DNA of 64,000 nucleotides, from positions 821,780-885,779 of the forward strand of contig MU006235.1 in assembly GCA_010093685.1 (NCBI GenBank), read 5' to 3'. This document shows positions 55,766 to 64,000 of the stretch, piece by piece. The notes under the pieces are model-generated. The model had not been told where the DNA came from, made no database searches, and worked only from the letters and a program-made list of their open reading frames with translations. The translations under genes were made by a program, and so were the position numbers. This DNA is from Ophiobolus disseminans (lineage: Eukaryota > Ascomycota > Dothideomycetes > Pleosporales > Phaeosphaeriaceae). Each line of letters begins with the position of its first letter. The first letter of the stretch is position 1.

Positions 55766-56243
55766 TTACTTCTCCCTCATTTCCTTCCCTTTCTTCTCCT
55801 CCCTCGCCCTCTTCTCCACCACCAACTTTTCCACTCTACACATCTCTTTTTCCGCTTTACCATCCAGCACATCCAGCACTTTCTGCAGCGCTTTCTTGCG
55901 GCACCACTTTGAAGGCAAGTTCGTGTCGGACGTCGGTGGTCATTATGCAGGCGCGGAAGGTGGGTGGGGTGGGAAGGATGGGGTCTGCAGCGGCTTCGAG
56001 GTTTATTGGCTCGGTTGGTGAGGCGGGAACGGGAGGAACAGTGAGGTTTTTCTTGCCGATGAGGATACGCAGTGGCGAGGATTCTGGGAACGGTGGGTAG
56101 AGGTGGGTTGTTAGCTCTGGTGGGTGGTGAGTATGGTACTGGGGTTACAAGGGGTTAGAGGGGGGAGGTGGCTTACGGAAGATGTAGTAGTACGTGTCGT
56201 TGTCGGTTGATGAGATTGGGGTACTTGGAGGTGGGCTCGACAT
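55766..56243 (-). CDS. Family member A of a four-gene paralogous cluster, frame shifted
   Basis: Exon 1 56243-56177 (MSSPPPSTPISSTDND, 22 codons plus one base) and exon 2 from 56083; intron of 93 nt GTAAGC...GTTCCCAG. Read straight, the protein stops at TAA 55857 (97 residues). Removing one base from the TTT at 55908-55910 changes the end to LAFKWCRKKALQKVLDVLDG, and the frame is then open to 55766 with a Lys/Glu-rich tail (127 residues). The shifted reading fits paralogs B, C and D: [FY]xAx[IVL] here is TFRACIMTT, and RxxALxx[LV]L is CRKKALQKVL. So the gene is either recently broken or the extra base is an error. Function unknown. Confidence 0.6.
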
Positions 56244-56517
56244 GCTGGGTATCTTTGGGTGAGATTGATGGGGATTCGAATCTGGGCGGCAGATCGCTAT
56301 AAGTAGACTCGGGGTTTGTGCGTGATTGCTATGCGCAGGAGCTGGGACACTTGCAAGTCATTCTTGACATGCGGAATGTGTGCTTGCTATGGTCGCGTGA
56401 GGATTTGTTTGCTGTGTGTAATGTGTTATAAGTGTAAAGTCCTCGTCTACGTACTCATAATTTTATCTTTCACTTTCCATCGCATACTTGGTCAGAGAGT
56501 ACATCACTAACATTACA

Positions 56518-57120
56518 ATGCCCAGATCCCGACTCGCAGAGCCCATTACCGAAGAAGAACTGCGCACACTCAAATTCGTGAACAGTAAGCTTCTCCTCTC
56601 CTTTCTCCATTGACTCTCAATCCAGCTAACACCCACCACTCTAGCCTGCATCCGCGCCCTCGCCTGCGACTCACAGAAGAACGAGAGCGGCATCATACTG
56701 ACACGCCTTGCTGACGGCCCATACCGTGCCACTGTAGCCTACTACAACACAGACTTAGACTTAGGATACGTCCTTCGACCTAAAAACGGCAAGACAAGAA
56801 CTGAAGCGCTTTTGAAGCTGCTGACGCAAGTGGAGATGAGAGGAGGGGAGATCTTCGCACAGATCAGACGTGAGGAACTCATTCAGCCAATTCCTGACAT
56901 GAACGATGAAACTGAAGACGAAGACGAAGACGAAAACGAGGATGAAGAGGCGGACAAAGACAAAAACGGCGATAAGAAAGACAAACCCGAAGACGAAGAG
57001 GACAACAGCATCATAGTTGTTCTTCCGAATTCGAAAGCTGTCGCAAAACCTGGTAAGCTTCCCAAGATCACGCGTCAGACACACTCCAACACCAAGGGAG
57101 CGGAGGAGTTTGAGGGGTAG
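56518..57120 (+). CDS. Family member B of the paralogous cluster
   Basis: Exon 1 56518-56584 (22 codons plus one base, the same length as in member A) and exon 2 56645-57120; intron 60 nt GTAAGC...CTAACACCCACCACTCTAG; 180 residues. The folded part is short: CIRALACDSQKNESG, ILTRLADGPYRATVAYYN and KTRTEALLKLLTQVE. The last 80 residues are extremely acidic and Lys-rich (ETEDEDEDENEDEEADK). No signal or membrane segment. Intact. It is the reference copy for the cluster motif [FY]xAx[IVL]...TRxEALxxLLxxVE. Not a family I can name. Confidence 0.75.
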
Positions 57121-57590
57121 AGGGGAAACCAAACCTGCGGATAAAGTTGTAGAGGAAATTAGGTTTCATTTGGGAAGTGTATAGGATGCTTTCGCAAATT
57201 GGGTAGTAGGAACGGTGTAGTCAGAAACGCGTAAAGTAATGAGACGGAAACAATATAGAAAAGCATAGAAACGCGACGTAGATACATGTGTTATGTGATG
57301 CGTTGAAAGACGTGTATCTCCAATCAGCAGCACCAAAAGGCATTATCTTTACCCCGAGCCTGATGGATCGTTGATAACGGGTCCTCGTATGTAGCCAATC
57401 TTTACCGAGACCGATGTGAGCGCATTCCAGTAGAATCTACCGGAGGTTTGCAAAGCGATGTTTGGTTCGAAAACGCTCTTCTGCTCTCTGTGTTTGACAC
57501 TATTTTTTTGATCTATGTTTGCTGTGCAGCAACTGTTTGGATACTTCTCAGTACATGTTCGCCGACTTCCTCTTGAGATTTCATTCAATG
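57121..57590. other. Intergenic between paralogs B and C
   Basis: No gene supported. In-frame upstream ATG at 57555 could lengthen member C by 12 codons. Confidence 0.6.
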
Positions 57591-58564
57591 CCCGCTTCGA
57601 CCCGACCAAAACTCCCCAGCCAATTATCCTTGGTGTCCAACTTGTCTGAAACCGATATGGAAGACGATGCTAGCCGATCTAGGAGAAGCGATGGCCTTGG
57701 ATCAGAGACACCTCCGCGGTCCACGGAATGTGGAGATAAGGTACAACGCAGTCCTACGCCGCCATCAAGTCCTCCGGCAGATCAGATCGGGAACAGTCCT
57801 CCGCACCGACAAAGTGCTCTGGCAGATGAAAACCGACTTGCAATTCATAACAACATTCCCATCGTCACTGACCGCGATCATTGCACATTCGAGACCCTTC
57901 GCGGTATGAAACATCTCTCCTCATATTGTGCCTATGCTAATTTTCATGCAGGACTGCTACCAGCTGCATTCGGCCGTCATAGCACAGTACGCATCGGTCT
58001 CGGCCGACACCTCGATTCGACCGCATCCTCCGAGTTCCACGCTGCTATCATGGGCCAGCAGCGCGGCCAGGATGTTGTTTGGAGGGGAGTTGCAACAGGT
58101 CAACAGGTACGACACGTGAGACTGCTTTGAGACAGATTCTGGGGCGAGTTGAGGATAAAATCATGGACAGGTTGGGTACGTGTAACGTGGTGGATGGCAG
58201 TGACTTCGACAGCGACGACGATGCCGATGACGACAACTCGCATGATCAGCAACGTAGGAGTGGCCCAGAACTTGGGAAGAAAGACAAAAAGAGGCGTCGA
58301 AACGGTTCAGGAAGTGATGAAGAGAATGAGGGGAAGAAACCGAAGAAAGAGAATTCCGGAGCTGGTGAAGGCACAAGTGGCCGTCCGAAACACACTCCCA
58401 GATTGAGAAGCTCGAATGCGAAGACCATGAAGCCCGCTACCGGGTCCAAGGAGAGCATTAGAACGGAGGGTGATCAGGGCAACGTAGAGATGGAGGGCTT
58501 CAAGCAATCGGTTGGAGTTAGTGCATCGTCAACGAAGGCCGATGAGATCAGACCCGGGCCTTAG
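57591..58564 (+). CDS. Family member C of the paralogous cluster, broken by an 8-bp duplication
   Basis: Exon 1 57591-57903, 48-nt intron (GTATGA...TGCTAATTTTCATGCAG, in frame) and exon 2 from 57952. The N-terminal 100 residues are Ser/Pro-rich. The family strand reads SEFHAAIMGQQRGQ. Then CAACAGGT occurs twice in direct tandem (58093-58108). With both copies the frame ends at 58130; with one copy it reads VATGTTRETALRQILGRVE, the family helix, and stays open to 58564 through an acidic run (DFDSDDDADDDN) and a Lys-rich, nuclear-type tail (KKDKKRRRNG). The ancestral protein would thus be about 305 residues. Function unknown. Confidence 0.6.
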
Positions 58565-59154
58565 AAGCTAAAGCTTTGAACCGAAAATGGCATATTTGGG
58601 ATACCCATGGAGGATTGGATGTCGTATGTAGACAATTGTACTTTAGGCTACCAGAGAAGTTGACGTACGACGATGGCTTCAATCTTGATCAGACGGTGGA
58701 CGTCATGACGTGATTACCACTCAAATGCCGTACATCCTCTTGTTCCATATGCTGGGCTTTCCAAGGATGGTAAGTCGATGTAGCATCGATCATCTAGAGG
58801 GGTAGCATCCAGCGTGACCACTCAGCTATGTCAGCTTTATGTCTCATGACATACCTTCTCAGTCGACGACATAAGTGCGAATTATACAAGCGCTTGCTAA
58901 CTCGCTAGGCACGCTCAACCGAGGCTGTAATCTCAACGTCCTCAGGGTGGTGCGAAATCGATCATTCCACTCGCACAAAACTCTCGACCGGTCGCACAGT
59001 CAGGTTTGCTTCGTCCGCTCACATTACAACTGCCTCACTTTGCCGTGAGCAAACCCTGAGGCTGACGTGGAGACCTCACCGGTTCTCTAGTATGAGGCAT
59101 TCAAATAGCTTCTCGTCGCGCTTGATGTTTCCTTCCAGGACCATCTTATAACCA
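58565..59154. other. Intergenic between paralogs C and D, no gene seen
   Basis: No coding frame or repeat stands out in these 590 bp. Confidence 0.6.
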
Positions 59155-59631
59155 TGGAGTCACCTATTCCCGATCGCCTACCGAGAGGCAGAGAGCCACT
59201 CCCGAATCTGAGGGGTGAAGATGAGACGGAGATATCTTATTTAACGAGCTTGATCGAGAGTATGTAGCTCTTTTCCGAGTGCTTCTTAGTTGATGCTGAC
59301 CACTATCTTCACAGCACAAGCATGGATCCTCATTCCCTCGAAACATCCCACCTGTGTAATCGGCCGGCATCCTTCTGCCCACGCAAAGGAGGCTGATCCA
59401 GTGGGTCCGAAGTTCTGCGCGTCGCTTTACAGCATGGGAAAAGGCGGCATCAAATGTCTGGATTTAGGACCGAAGATGGGACAAACGAGGAAGGAGGCGT
59501 TGTTGAAGTTGTTGAAGTCGGTGGAACTAAGTATTGGAGATATGATGATTTTTGATAAAGAAGAAGCTAAAGAGCGCGAGAGAGAAAGAGAGACAAGAAG
59601 TAACAGTGGTGGAAATGGAAGTCGAACATGA
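59155..59631 (+). CDS. Family member D of the paralogous cluster
   Basis: Exon 1 59155-59260 (35 codons plus one base) and exon 2 59315-59631; intron 54 nt GTATGT...TTCACAG; 140 residues. Same layout as member B: a short N-terminus (MESPIPDRLPRGREPLP), phase-1 intron, TQAWILIPSKHPTC, then GPKFCASLYSMGKGG, and GQTRKEALLKLLKSVE, which is almost identical to the helix of B. The tail is charged (EEAKERERERETR). Intact, no signal peptide. Function unknown. Confidence 0.75.
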
Positions 59632-59902
59632 CATTGTTCCCAGGTTGCATGTGGTTTCGGGCAAATTAAGGAGGCTAACCGTGTTGGGAACAAGCCGAGG
59701 TTAGCGTTATGCAGCAGGTTGGATCTTCATGTTTGTCCTTTCTTTACTTGAAACACAACATATCGCGTCAACAGTGCTGCGAAGCTTAAAATACTCCTCA
59801 CTTGTATCTGCTATTTTCTGTTGTCTTGACATGATATGCGAAAGCTCCAAAGGTCGCGTGTCTTGCGAAGCGCGTTGATGACACCAACGCCCTATTTCCT
59901 GA

Positions 59903-60776
59903 TCAAGCCTTCTTCTTGAGCACGCCCCAAATCCTGGGCAAGCAAGTATACGGATCATCAGCGACCTCAATATCACCCGGGGTCTCCCACTCTCCAGCTG
60001 CAAGGATATCGGCCATGATGTCCCGGTTCATATGACACCCAACGAATGCGCTCCAAACAGGATTCCAGCACGCTGATTTCGCGTCAGTCTCTTGAAGCAG
60101 CGGAAAAAAACATGCCATTGAGTTACGCACCTTGCGCCACAGCCATGGTACTATCCTTACTCTTCACATGTTCCCAAAATACAAAGCTGCCTCCCGGCTT
60201 CAACAGTTTCCACACTTCTCTCATTACGCTCTTCGTATCCTTCACCGAGCACAACACTTGAATACTCAGCACAGTATCCAGACTCCCCTCTGTGATTTCC
60301 TCGCTTCGCAAAATGTTGCTGTCTTCGATGCCGCACTGCAGTAGCTTATACTTGTCTTGCAGATTGAGGTTCTTGAGCTTCGCGGCGATTGCGTCTGCAT
60401 AACCGCTACTGGGTTCAACGCCGTAAATTGTGTCTACGCGTGAGAGATCGTAGCGGTGGACTTGGTTGCCTGATCCGGGGCCGAGTTCGAGGATTTTGCC
60501 GTGAGCGGCACGCATCAGGGAGGGTACGACAGTTGTGTTTTCGTATGCGACGAAGCCGTCAGCTGTGCCGAGGATTAGTACGCGAAGGTTACGGTTGTCA
60601 AGGATGGAGGTACAGGTTGTGATAAAGAGGTTCGCTATGGCGGCGTCTCGAATCTGTCGTGGATGTGTGAGTGCAGCGAGGCCGTCTCTCCGAAAGGTTT
60701 CTTTGAGTGCGTTGAAGTGAACTATTTGGAAGGTCAACTCATGACTACATGTGTGAAAGGGAAGGCATGGTGACAT
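59903..60776 (-). CDS. SAM-dependent methyltransferase, METTL7-like
   Basis: Exons 60776-60131 and 60072-59903 (58-nt intron GTGCGT...AAATCAG) give 271 residues. Motif I is KILELGPGSGNQ (about 95-105), the acidic residue at the end of strand 2 is in IYGVEPSSGYAD, then DTVLSIQVLCSV (motif IV) and KLLKPGGSFVFWEHV (post-III). The C-terminal exon gives CWNPVWSAFVGCHMNRD, the pattern of the METTL7-type class I methyltransferases (thiol or lipid methylation in animals). The first 25 residues, with two Cys, are less certain; the frame is open upstream with no other good ATG. Substrate unknown. Confidence 0.8.
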
Positions 60777-61868
60777 TTTATGGATGGCCAGATGAGACGT
60801 AAAGGTCCAAGAATCGCAGTAAGTCGTCCTTGATCTGCCATGACGCTTGTTTCTGACCGGGACGGAAACTGCAGATGTGAAGATGGATATATGACAAGGC
60901 AGGAGTGTGCAACGCAAGACGAGTATCAACCCAAGCAAGCGAAGTATATGTAAGCTACCTAAGGCTGATTCGGAAGAGTGGCTGTAAATTGCACTTCTGA
61001 TTCGATGCAGATGCATGCTGACGCACGCCTTATCGCTACGATATGACGCTACTGTCAACACCTAGGAAGTAGGGCGTCTTCTCTGCGAACCGCTCCCAGA
61101 ATCTGAAGCAGTGATACCGTTGACAAAGCTATGATCTGTCTGATTGCAAGGCTAGACTAGCCCAAAGACACCGCACGCCTACGTATCCGACTTATCACTT
61201 GGAATGGTAGCGTTTAAGTTTAACCTCTTCCACGTGCGTTTCCGTCTTTTGCTCCTTCCTTAGACCACCAATTTCTTTCTGGGATGCATGAATCACGCAC
61301 GACGTCACCTTTCACATTGAACAACCATTGTCGCACCCGACCGGCTTTGTAGCATTCTGATCTTGATCTTTTGCGCTACACGTACGTATTTGCATTTGTT
61401 CACAAGGTTGCATATACTCCTTTGGAGATGTGCCAATGCAAGGTCGCCAATGGCAACAACCGGTGTTAGAGCAGCTGCACTCGCGTTGGTATCACATGCA
61501 CAGTTTGAAGGGGGTGTTTTAGTGCTAGATTTGATTGACCTAGACATGAGGCGAGTTTTATTGGCTCAATTAGATCAGGTAGACGTGGCAAGGTGAAATT
61601 CGAGATAATGCCCACTGGGTTGCAAACGACATTACCTACGTGGGCAGTCACACGGGCTCTCTTACCTCGGGGTCACCTCTCGGGCCGCAAACGAAGTATA
61701 TAATCTCACCAACGTAACTGCTATCATTTACCCTCTTACACCACAACTACCAATTCTCGTCCAGGGTTGTAAGCAAGTCACTCAATCTCAGTCAATCACG
61801 ACCAGCATCACACCCAAACACCACGAACAAACCTCTCACAATAGACCGTCAACCAATCACCGCCCAAG
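60777..61868. other. Intergenic region upstream of a secreted protein gene
   Basis: About 1.1 kb between divergent genes. Several short frames without features. The last 170 bp hold the promoter of the small secreted protein gene. Confidence 0.6.
61697..61703 (+). promoter_or_regulatory. TATA box of the small secreted protein gene
   Basis: TATATAA 166-172 bp upstream of the ATG at 61869, followed by a CA-rich, ATG-free leader (ACCACAACTACC, CACGAACAAACC) of the kind seen in well-expressed fungal genes. Confidence 0.5.
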
Positions 61869-62173
61869 ATGCAGTTCTCCATCACCTTCCTCGCCCTCTG
61901 CATGCTCGTCCTCACGGCCGCCCATAGACCGGATCTTCCAGACCTTGGCGCAGGTCGCTGCAACAACTGCAAGGCCGAGTTCAAAGCATGCACGAAGGTG
62001 TTATGTCCTCATTGCTTGCGCTACCTCTTGGAGAAAAGAATTCAGGCTGACAATGGATGTAGAGATGCGGATCAGAGTCCGATCAGTGCAAGAACCAGTG
62101 CTACTGCGCTTTCTTTGACAGCCCACGCTACGGAGACTTTTGCCAAGTCAAGTGCGGCATGAAATGCAATTAG
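61869..62173 (+). CDS. Small cysteine-rich secreted protein (effector-like)
   Basis: Exons 61869-61997 and 62063-62173 (65-nt intron GTGTTA...GATGTAG) give 79 residues. A signal peptide (MQFSITFLALCMLVLTAA) is followed by a mature chain of about 61 residues with ten Cys: C-x2-C-K-x4-A-C-x2-R-C, then C-x3-C-x-C, and C-x3-C-x3-C at the end. Ten Cys in 61 residues suggests five disulfides. Unspliced translation loses all Cys after the third, so the intron is strongly supported. Small secreted Cys-rich proteins of fungi include effectors and antimicrobial peptides; no named family matches. Shares motif and intron position with the next gene. Confidence 0.8.
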
Positions 62174-62627
62174 AGAGGAGCGAAGGGCGGGGAGGAAGGT
62201 ATGAAACCAGGAACTTTTGTTCAACGACGGGTAATTTCGACTTCAGCACTAGTGTGCGTCGGAGAGGAGGATGCGCACTCCCCCGGGAAGACCTGAGAGC
62301 TTAGACAGCTGCAGTGGATATACAGTCATTGAGCCATCATGATAGCGGTCATGGCACGGATGAGTTAAGTTAGGACAATTAAATCGTGAGAATACCTGCA
62401 ATTGCACTTGTCGCTTCTGAAACGACCATTATTGGCCAACCTCTCGCACGTATACACCTCGTCTGTTTGCATTCGTGCCAGCACCGCAGCACTCCACGCC
62501 AGCGTACTCCCCGCTCTTCACACATCTCCAAGGCCCATATCACAAAAGTTCTCTTGGTCAAGTTCTCACGAGACATTCTTATTACACCACCTTTCCTCGC
62601 CCAAAGCCTCGCAATACCACGAGCATC
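62174..62627. other. Intergenic between the two Cys-motif genes
   Basis: Holds the 3' flank of the secreted protein and the C-rich 5' leader of the next gene. No other gene is seen. Confidence 0.6.
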
Positions 62628-63121
62628 ATGAAGTTTAAACGCAATCGCAAATCTCCCATCTCTTGTATCAGCTTCGAGGCAGGCTTCATGATATTCCTCG
62701 TACTTGTGGTTCTTGGTGTTATCGGAGGACTCGCCTACAACTACCGTGATCTCTCCCCCAGCACCAAAGACTTGATGTCCGTCAGAATGGGAAACGATCA
62801 GGACCAGCCGTCCACGCCCGAAGATGGCGCACCGTTGGATAGACACACAATATTTGGCAAGCCTGAGGATGTTAAAACGGCTGAGTGCACCCTCTGCAAG
62901 AATACAATGAAAGCATGTCTTGGTGTAAGCTACAATTGCAACCGATGAAGAGTCGCTACTAACGTCATGGTCAGCGGTGTGTCAAGCGGCTAGGCTACTT
63001 CGGGCGATGTGAAGGCGAGATCATTAAGATGTATCCATTCTGCTACACTGAGTGCGATCTGAATAGTTTCCCGCATTACATGCCGCCGATAGGTTGGAAC
63101 AATGTGACCGGCGGTATATGA
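62628..63121 (+). CDS. Membrane-anchored protein with CxxCK...RC motif
   Basis: Exons 62628-62924 and 62975-63121 (50-nt intron GTAAGC...CTACTAACGTCATGGTCAG) give 147 residues. A basic N-terminus (MKFKRNRKSP) and one membrane segment (FMIFLVLVVLGVIGGLAY, 21-38) predict a type II membrane protein with the rest outside or lumenal. After a hydrophilic stalk comes CTLCKNTMKACLGRC, then FGRCEGEI and FCYTECDLN: eight Cys after the anchor. The first block matches the neighbouring secreted protein CNNCKAEFKACTKRC, and the intron falls after the same residue pair in both genes. The C-terminus is Pro/Asn-rich with possible N-glycosylation (NNVT). Family not recognised. Confidence 0.75.
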
Positions 63122-63618
63122 TCGGCATCGGAAGAGGGATCACGGTGGTTCAGGTGCAACTCATTGGGGTTTACGCGGTTGGTCATGGACCTATACGTTG
63201 AGCCCATGAATTTGATAAGCACTACAAACTAAGAAGACACACTCACTGTATCCCTCGTAAATGTCTGATACTCCCATGAAGAATCGTCGGCCTTGGATGA
63301 CGTGGTAGTAGAGTTTTGCGAGCTAAATCAAAAGCTGCCCACCATGGGCCCCGATATCTCACCTGCGGGTAGAATAGAGGTTGTACACGACTCTCGAATC
63401 TAGTATACAAGGGCCATAGTTGTTAGGTCGAGATGAGTCGCGAGCATGCTGACGTCCACGTTGGCACTTCTTGAAGGGTGATGTAGCTATCTCTGGGAGA
63501 CTGCAAAATAGTCGAAAGATTTTCGTAGGTTAACGGTGGCAATAGTTTGCTTAGCAGGTGGTGACACTAATGACAGAAGCTCCCGAGGCGCTTGATAGGG
63601 AACTCAGGTGACACAAAT
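63122..63618. other. Convergent intergenic region, no gene seen
   Basis: Between the membrane protein and the P450-like gene. Nothing is supported. Confidence 0.6.
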
Positions 63619-63999
63619 CTATTTCCCCGATTTCGTATGCTTCCTTATTCGTATCGCAACCTTCTCCAGTGGTTTGACCATGCCAAATGCCGTCTCGCGT
63701 ACTGGCGGCACTACTGCGTCAAACAAGTCAGGGTCACACAACTGAAGCTCAAACTCGCTGAGTAGTATGGCTAGAGTCGCCGCGTGTAACGTCCTCACAT
63801 AGTATTTTCCAAGAAGCAAACTTTGTGACCTGCCCATGGTGATGTTCAGTGGCTCAAGGTCTTCCATGCTGAACAACGAGGCACTGGCATCGTTCCGTTG
63901 GCCCCTCTGATTAGCCTTGGAGCCTGAGCGATTAGGAAGGATGAAGCGTTCCGCCCAGTAATCTTCAAGTGGCTTCTCGACCGAAGAGGGTCTAGCCTT
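63619..63999 (-). CDS. P450-like protein, C-terminus only, heme cysteine missing
   Basis: 127 codons are visible; the 5' part lies beyond the window edge. The block PLEDYWAERFILP matches the P450 region before the heme loop (typically W-x-x-x-R-F/FxPERF). The ending VKPLEKVAIRIRKH matches the usual P450 C-terminal strand pair. Between them, where FxxGxRxCxG should hold the heme-ligand cysteine, the sequence reads LNITMGRSQSLLLGK with Leu at the ligand position; the L-helix after it (LHAATLAILLSEFELQL) is normal. So this looks like a P450 relative that cannot bind heme by thiolate. Identification is by pattern; a decayed gene is possible though the frame is intact. Confidence 0.6.
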   Translation of the reverse strand, partial: KARPSSVEKPLEDYWAERFILPNRSGSKANQRGQRNDASASLFSMEDLEPLNITMGRSQSLLLGKYYVRTLHAATLAILLSEFELQLCDPDLFDAVVPPVRETAFGMVKPLEKVAIRIRKHTKSGK

Positions 64000-64000
64000 C

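Noticed and set aside
56265..56300. Possible tRNA T-arm GATTCGAATC
   Set aside because: It is a short palindrome only; no cloverleaf can be drawn on either strand.

Overview
The window looks like chromosomal DNA of a filamentous ascomycete, most likely a Dothideomycete. Genes are split by short introns (48-93 nt, mostly GTRNGT...CTAAC...YAG). Conserved families are fungal (Ybp2/Alf4/glomulin, Pfa3, Rex3, Zn2Cys6, HET, HeLo). There are no operons, tRNAs or rRNAs that I could support. Exons given here were built by hand from splice sites and reading frame, and most spliced lengths close exactly in frame.

Layout. 0-0.8 kb: 3' part of the KEOPS kinase Bud32. 1.5-6.7 kb: no ordinary gene, but a strongly decayed tandem array of units of roughly 215-240 bp. 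6.9-8.6 kb: two small low-complexity hypothetical genes and a 10-bp minisatellite. 8.8-27.7 kb: mostly a housekeeping block: a Ybp2-like protein, LSm3, a B-type cyclin with a hidden last exon, a Zn2Cys6 regulator behind a long leader region, a Cyk3-like transglutaminase-fold protein, a broken gene and Edc3. 28.3-44.1 kb: an accessory island rich in self/non-self recognition genes and wreckage: a kinase pseudogene, a DUF1749 hydrolase next to an arrestin, a HET-domain gene, a decayed repeat-protein gene, an AT-rich scar flanked by two 5'-truncated genes (one HET), and a divergent pair of HeLo-like helical genes. 44.5-55.5 kb: conserved genes again: a small mitochondrial protein, KEOPS Pcc1, Rex3, a DUF676 lipase, a GT25-like glycosyltransferase and Pfa3. 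55.8-64 kb: lineage-specific material: four small paralogous genes, a methyltransferase, two adjacent cysteine-motif proteins, and the C-terminus of a P450-like protein that lacks the heme-ligand cysteine.

Functional themes. Two subunits of the tRNA-modifying KEOPS complex (Bud32 and Pcc1) lie in one window. RNA turnover is represented by LSm3, Edc3 and Rex3. The strongest candidates for something undescribed are: (1) the four-member small-gene family at 55.8-59.6 kb, sharing an [FY]xAx[IVL] strand and an RxxALxx[LIV]L helix, a phase-1 intron and charged tails; (2) the neighbouring pair at 61.9-63.1 kb sharing CxxCKxxxKACxxRC with an intron at exactly the same place, one member secreted and the other membrane anchored; and (3) the 1.5-6.7 kb array, whose units carry a TATA-like box and a length-conserved 57-nt core that can be read as the same peptide.
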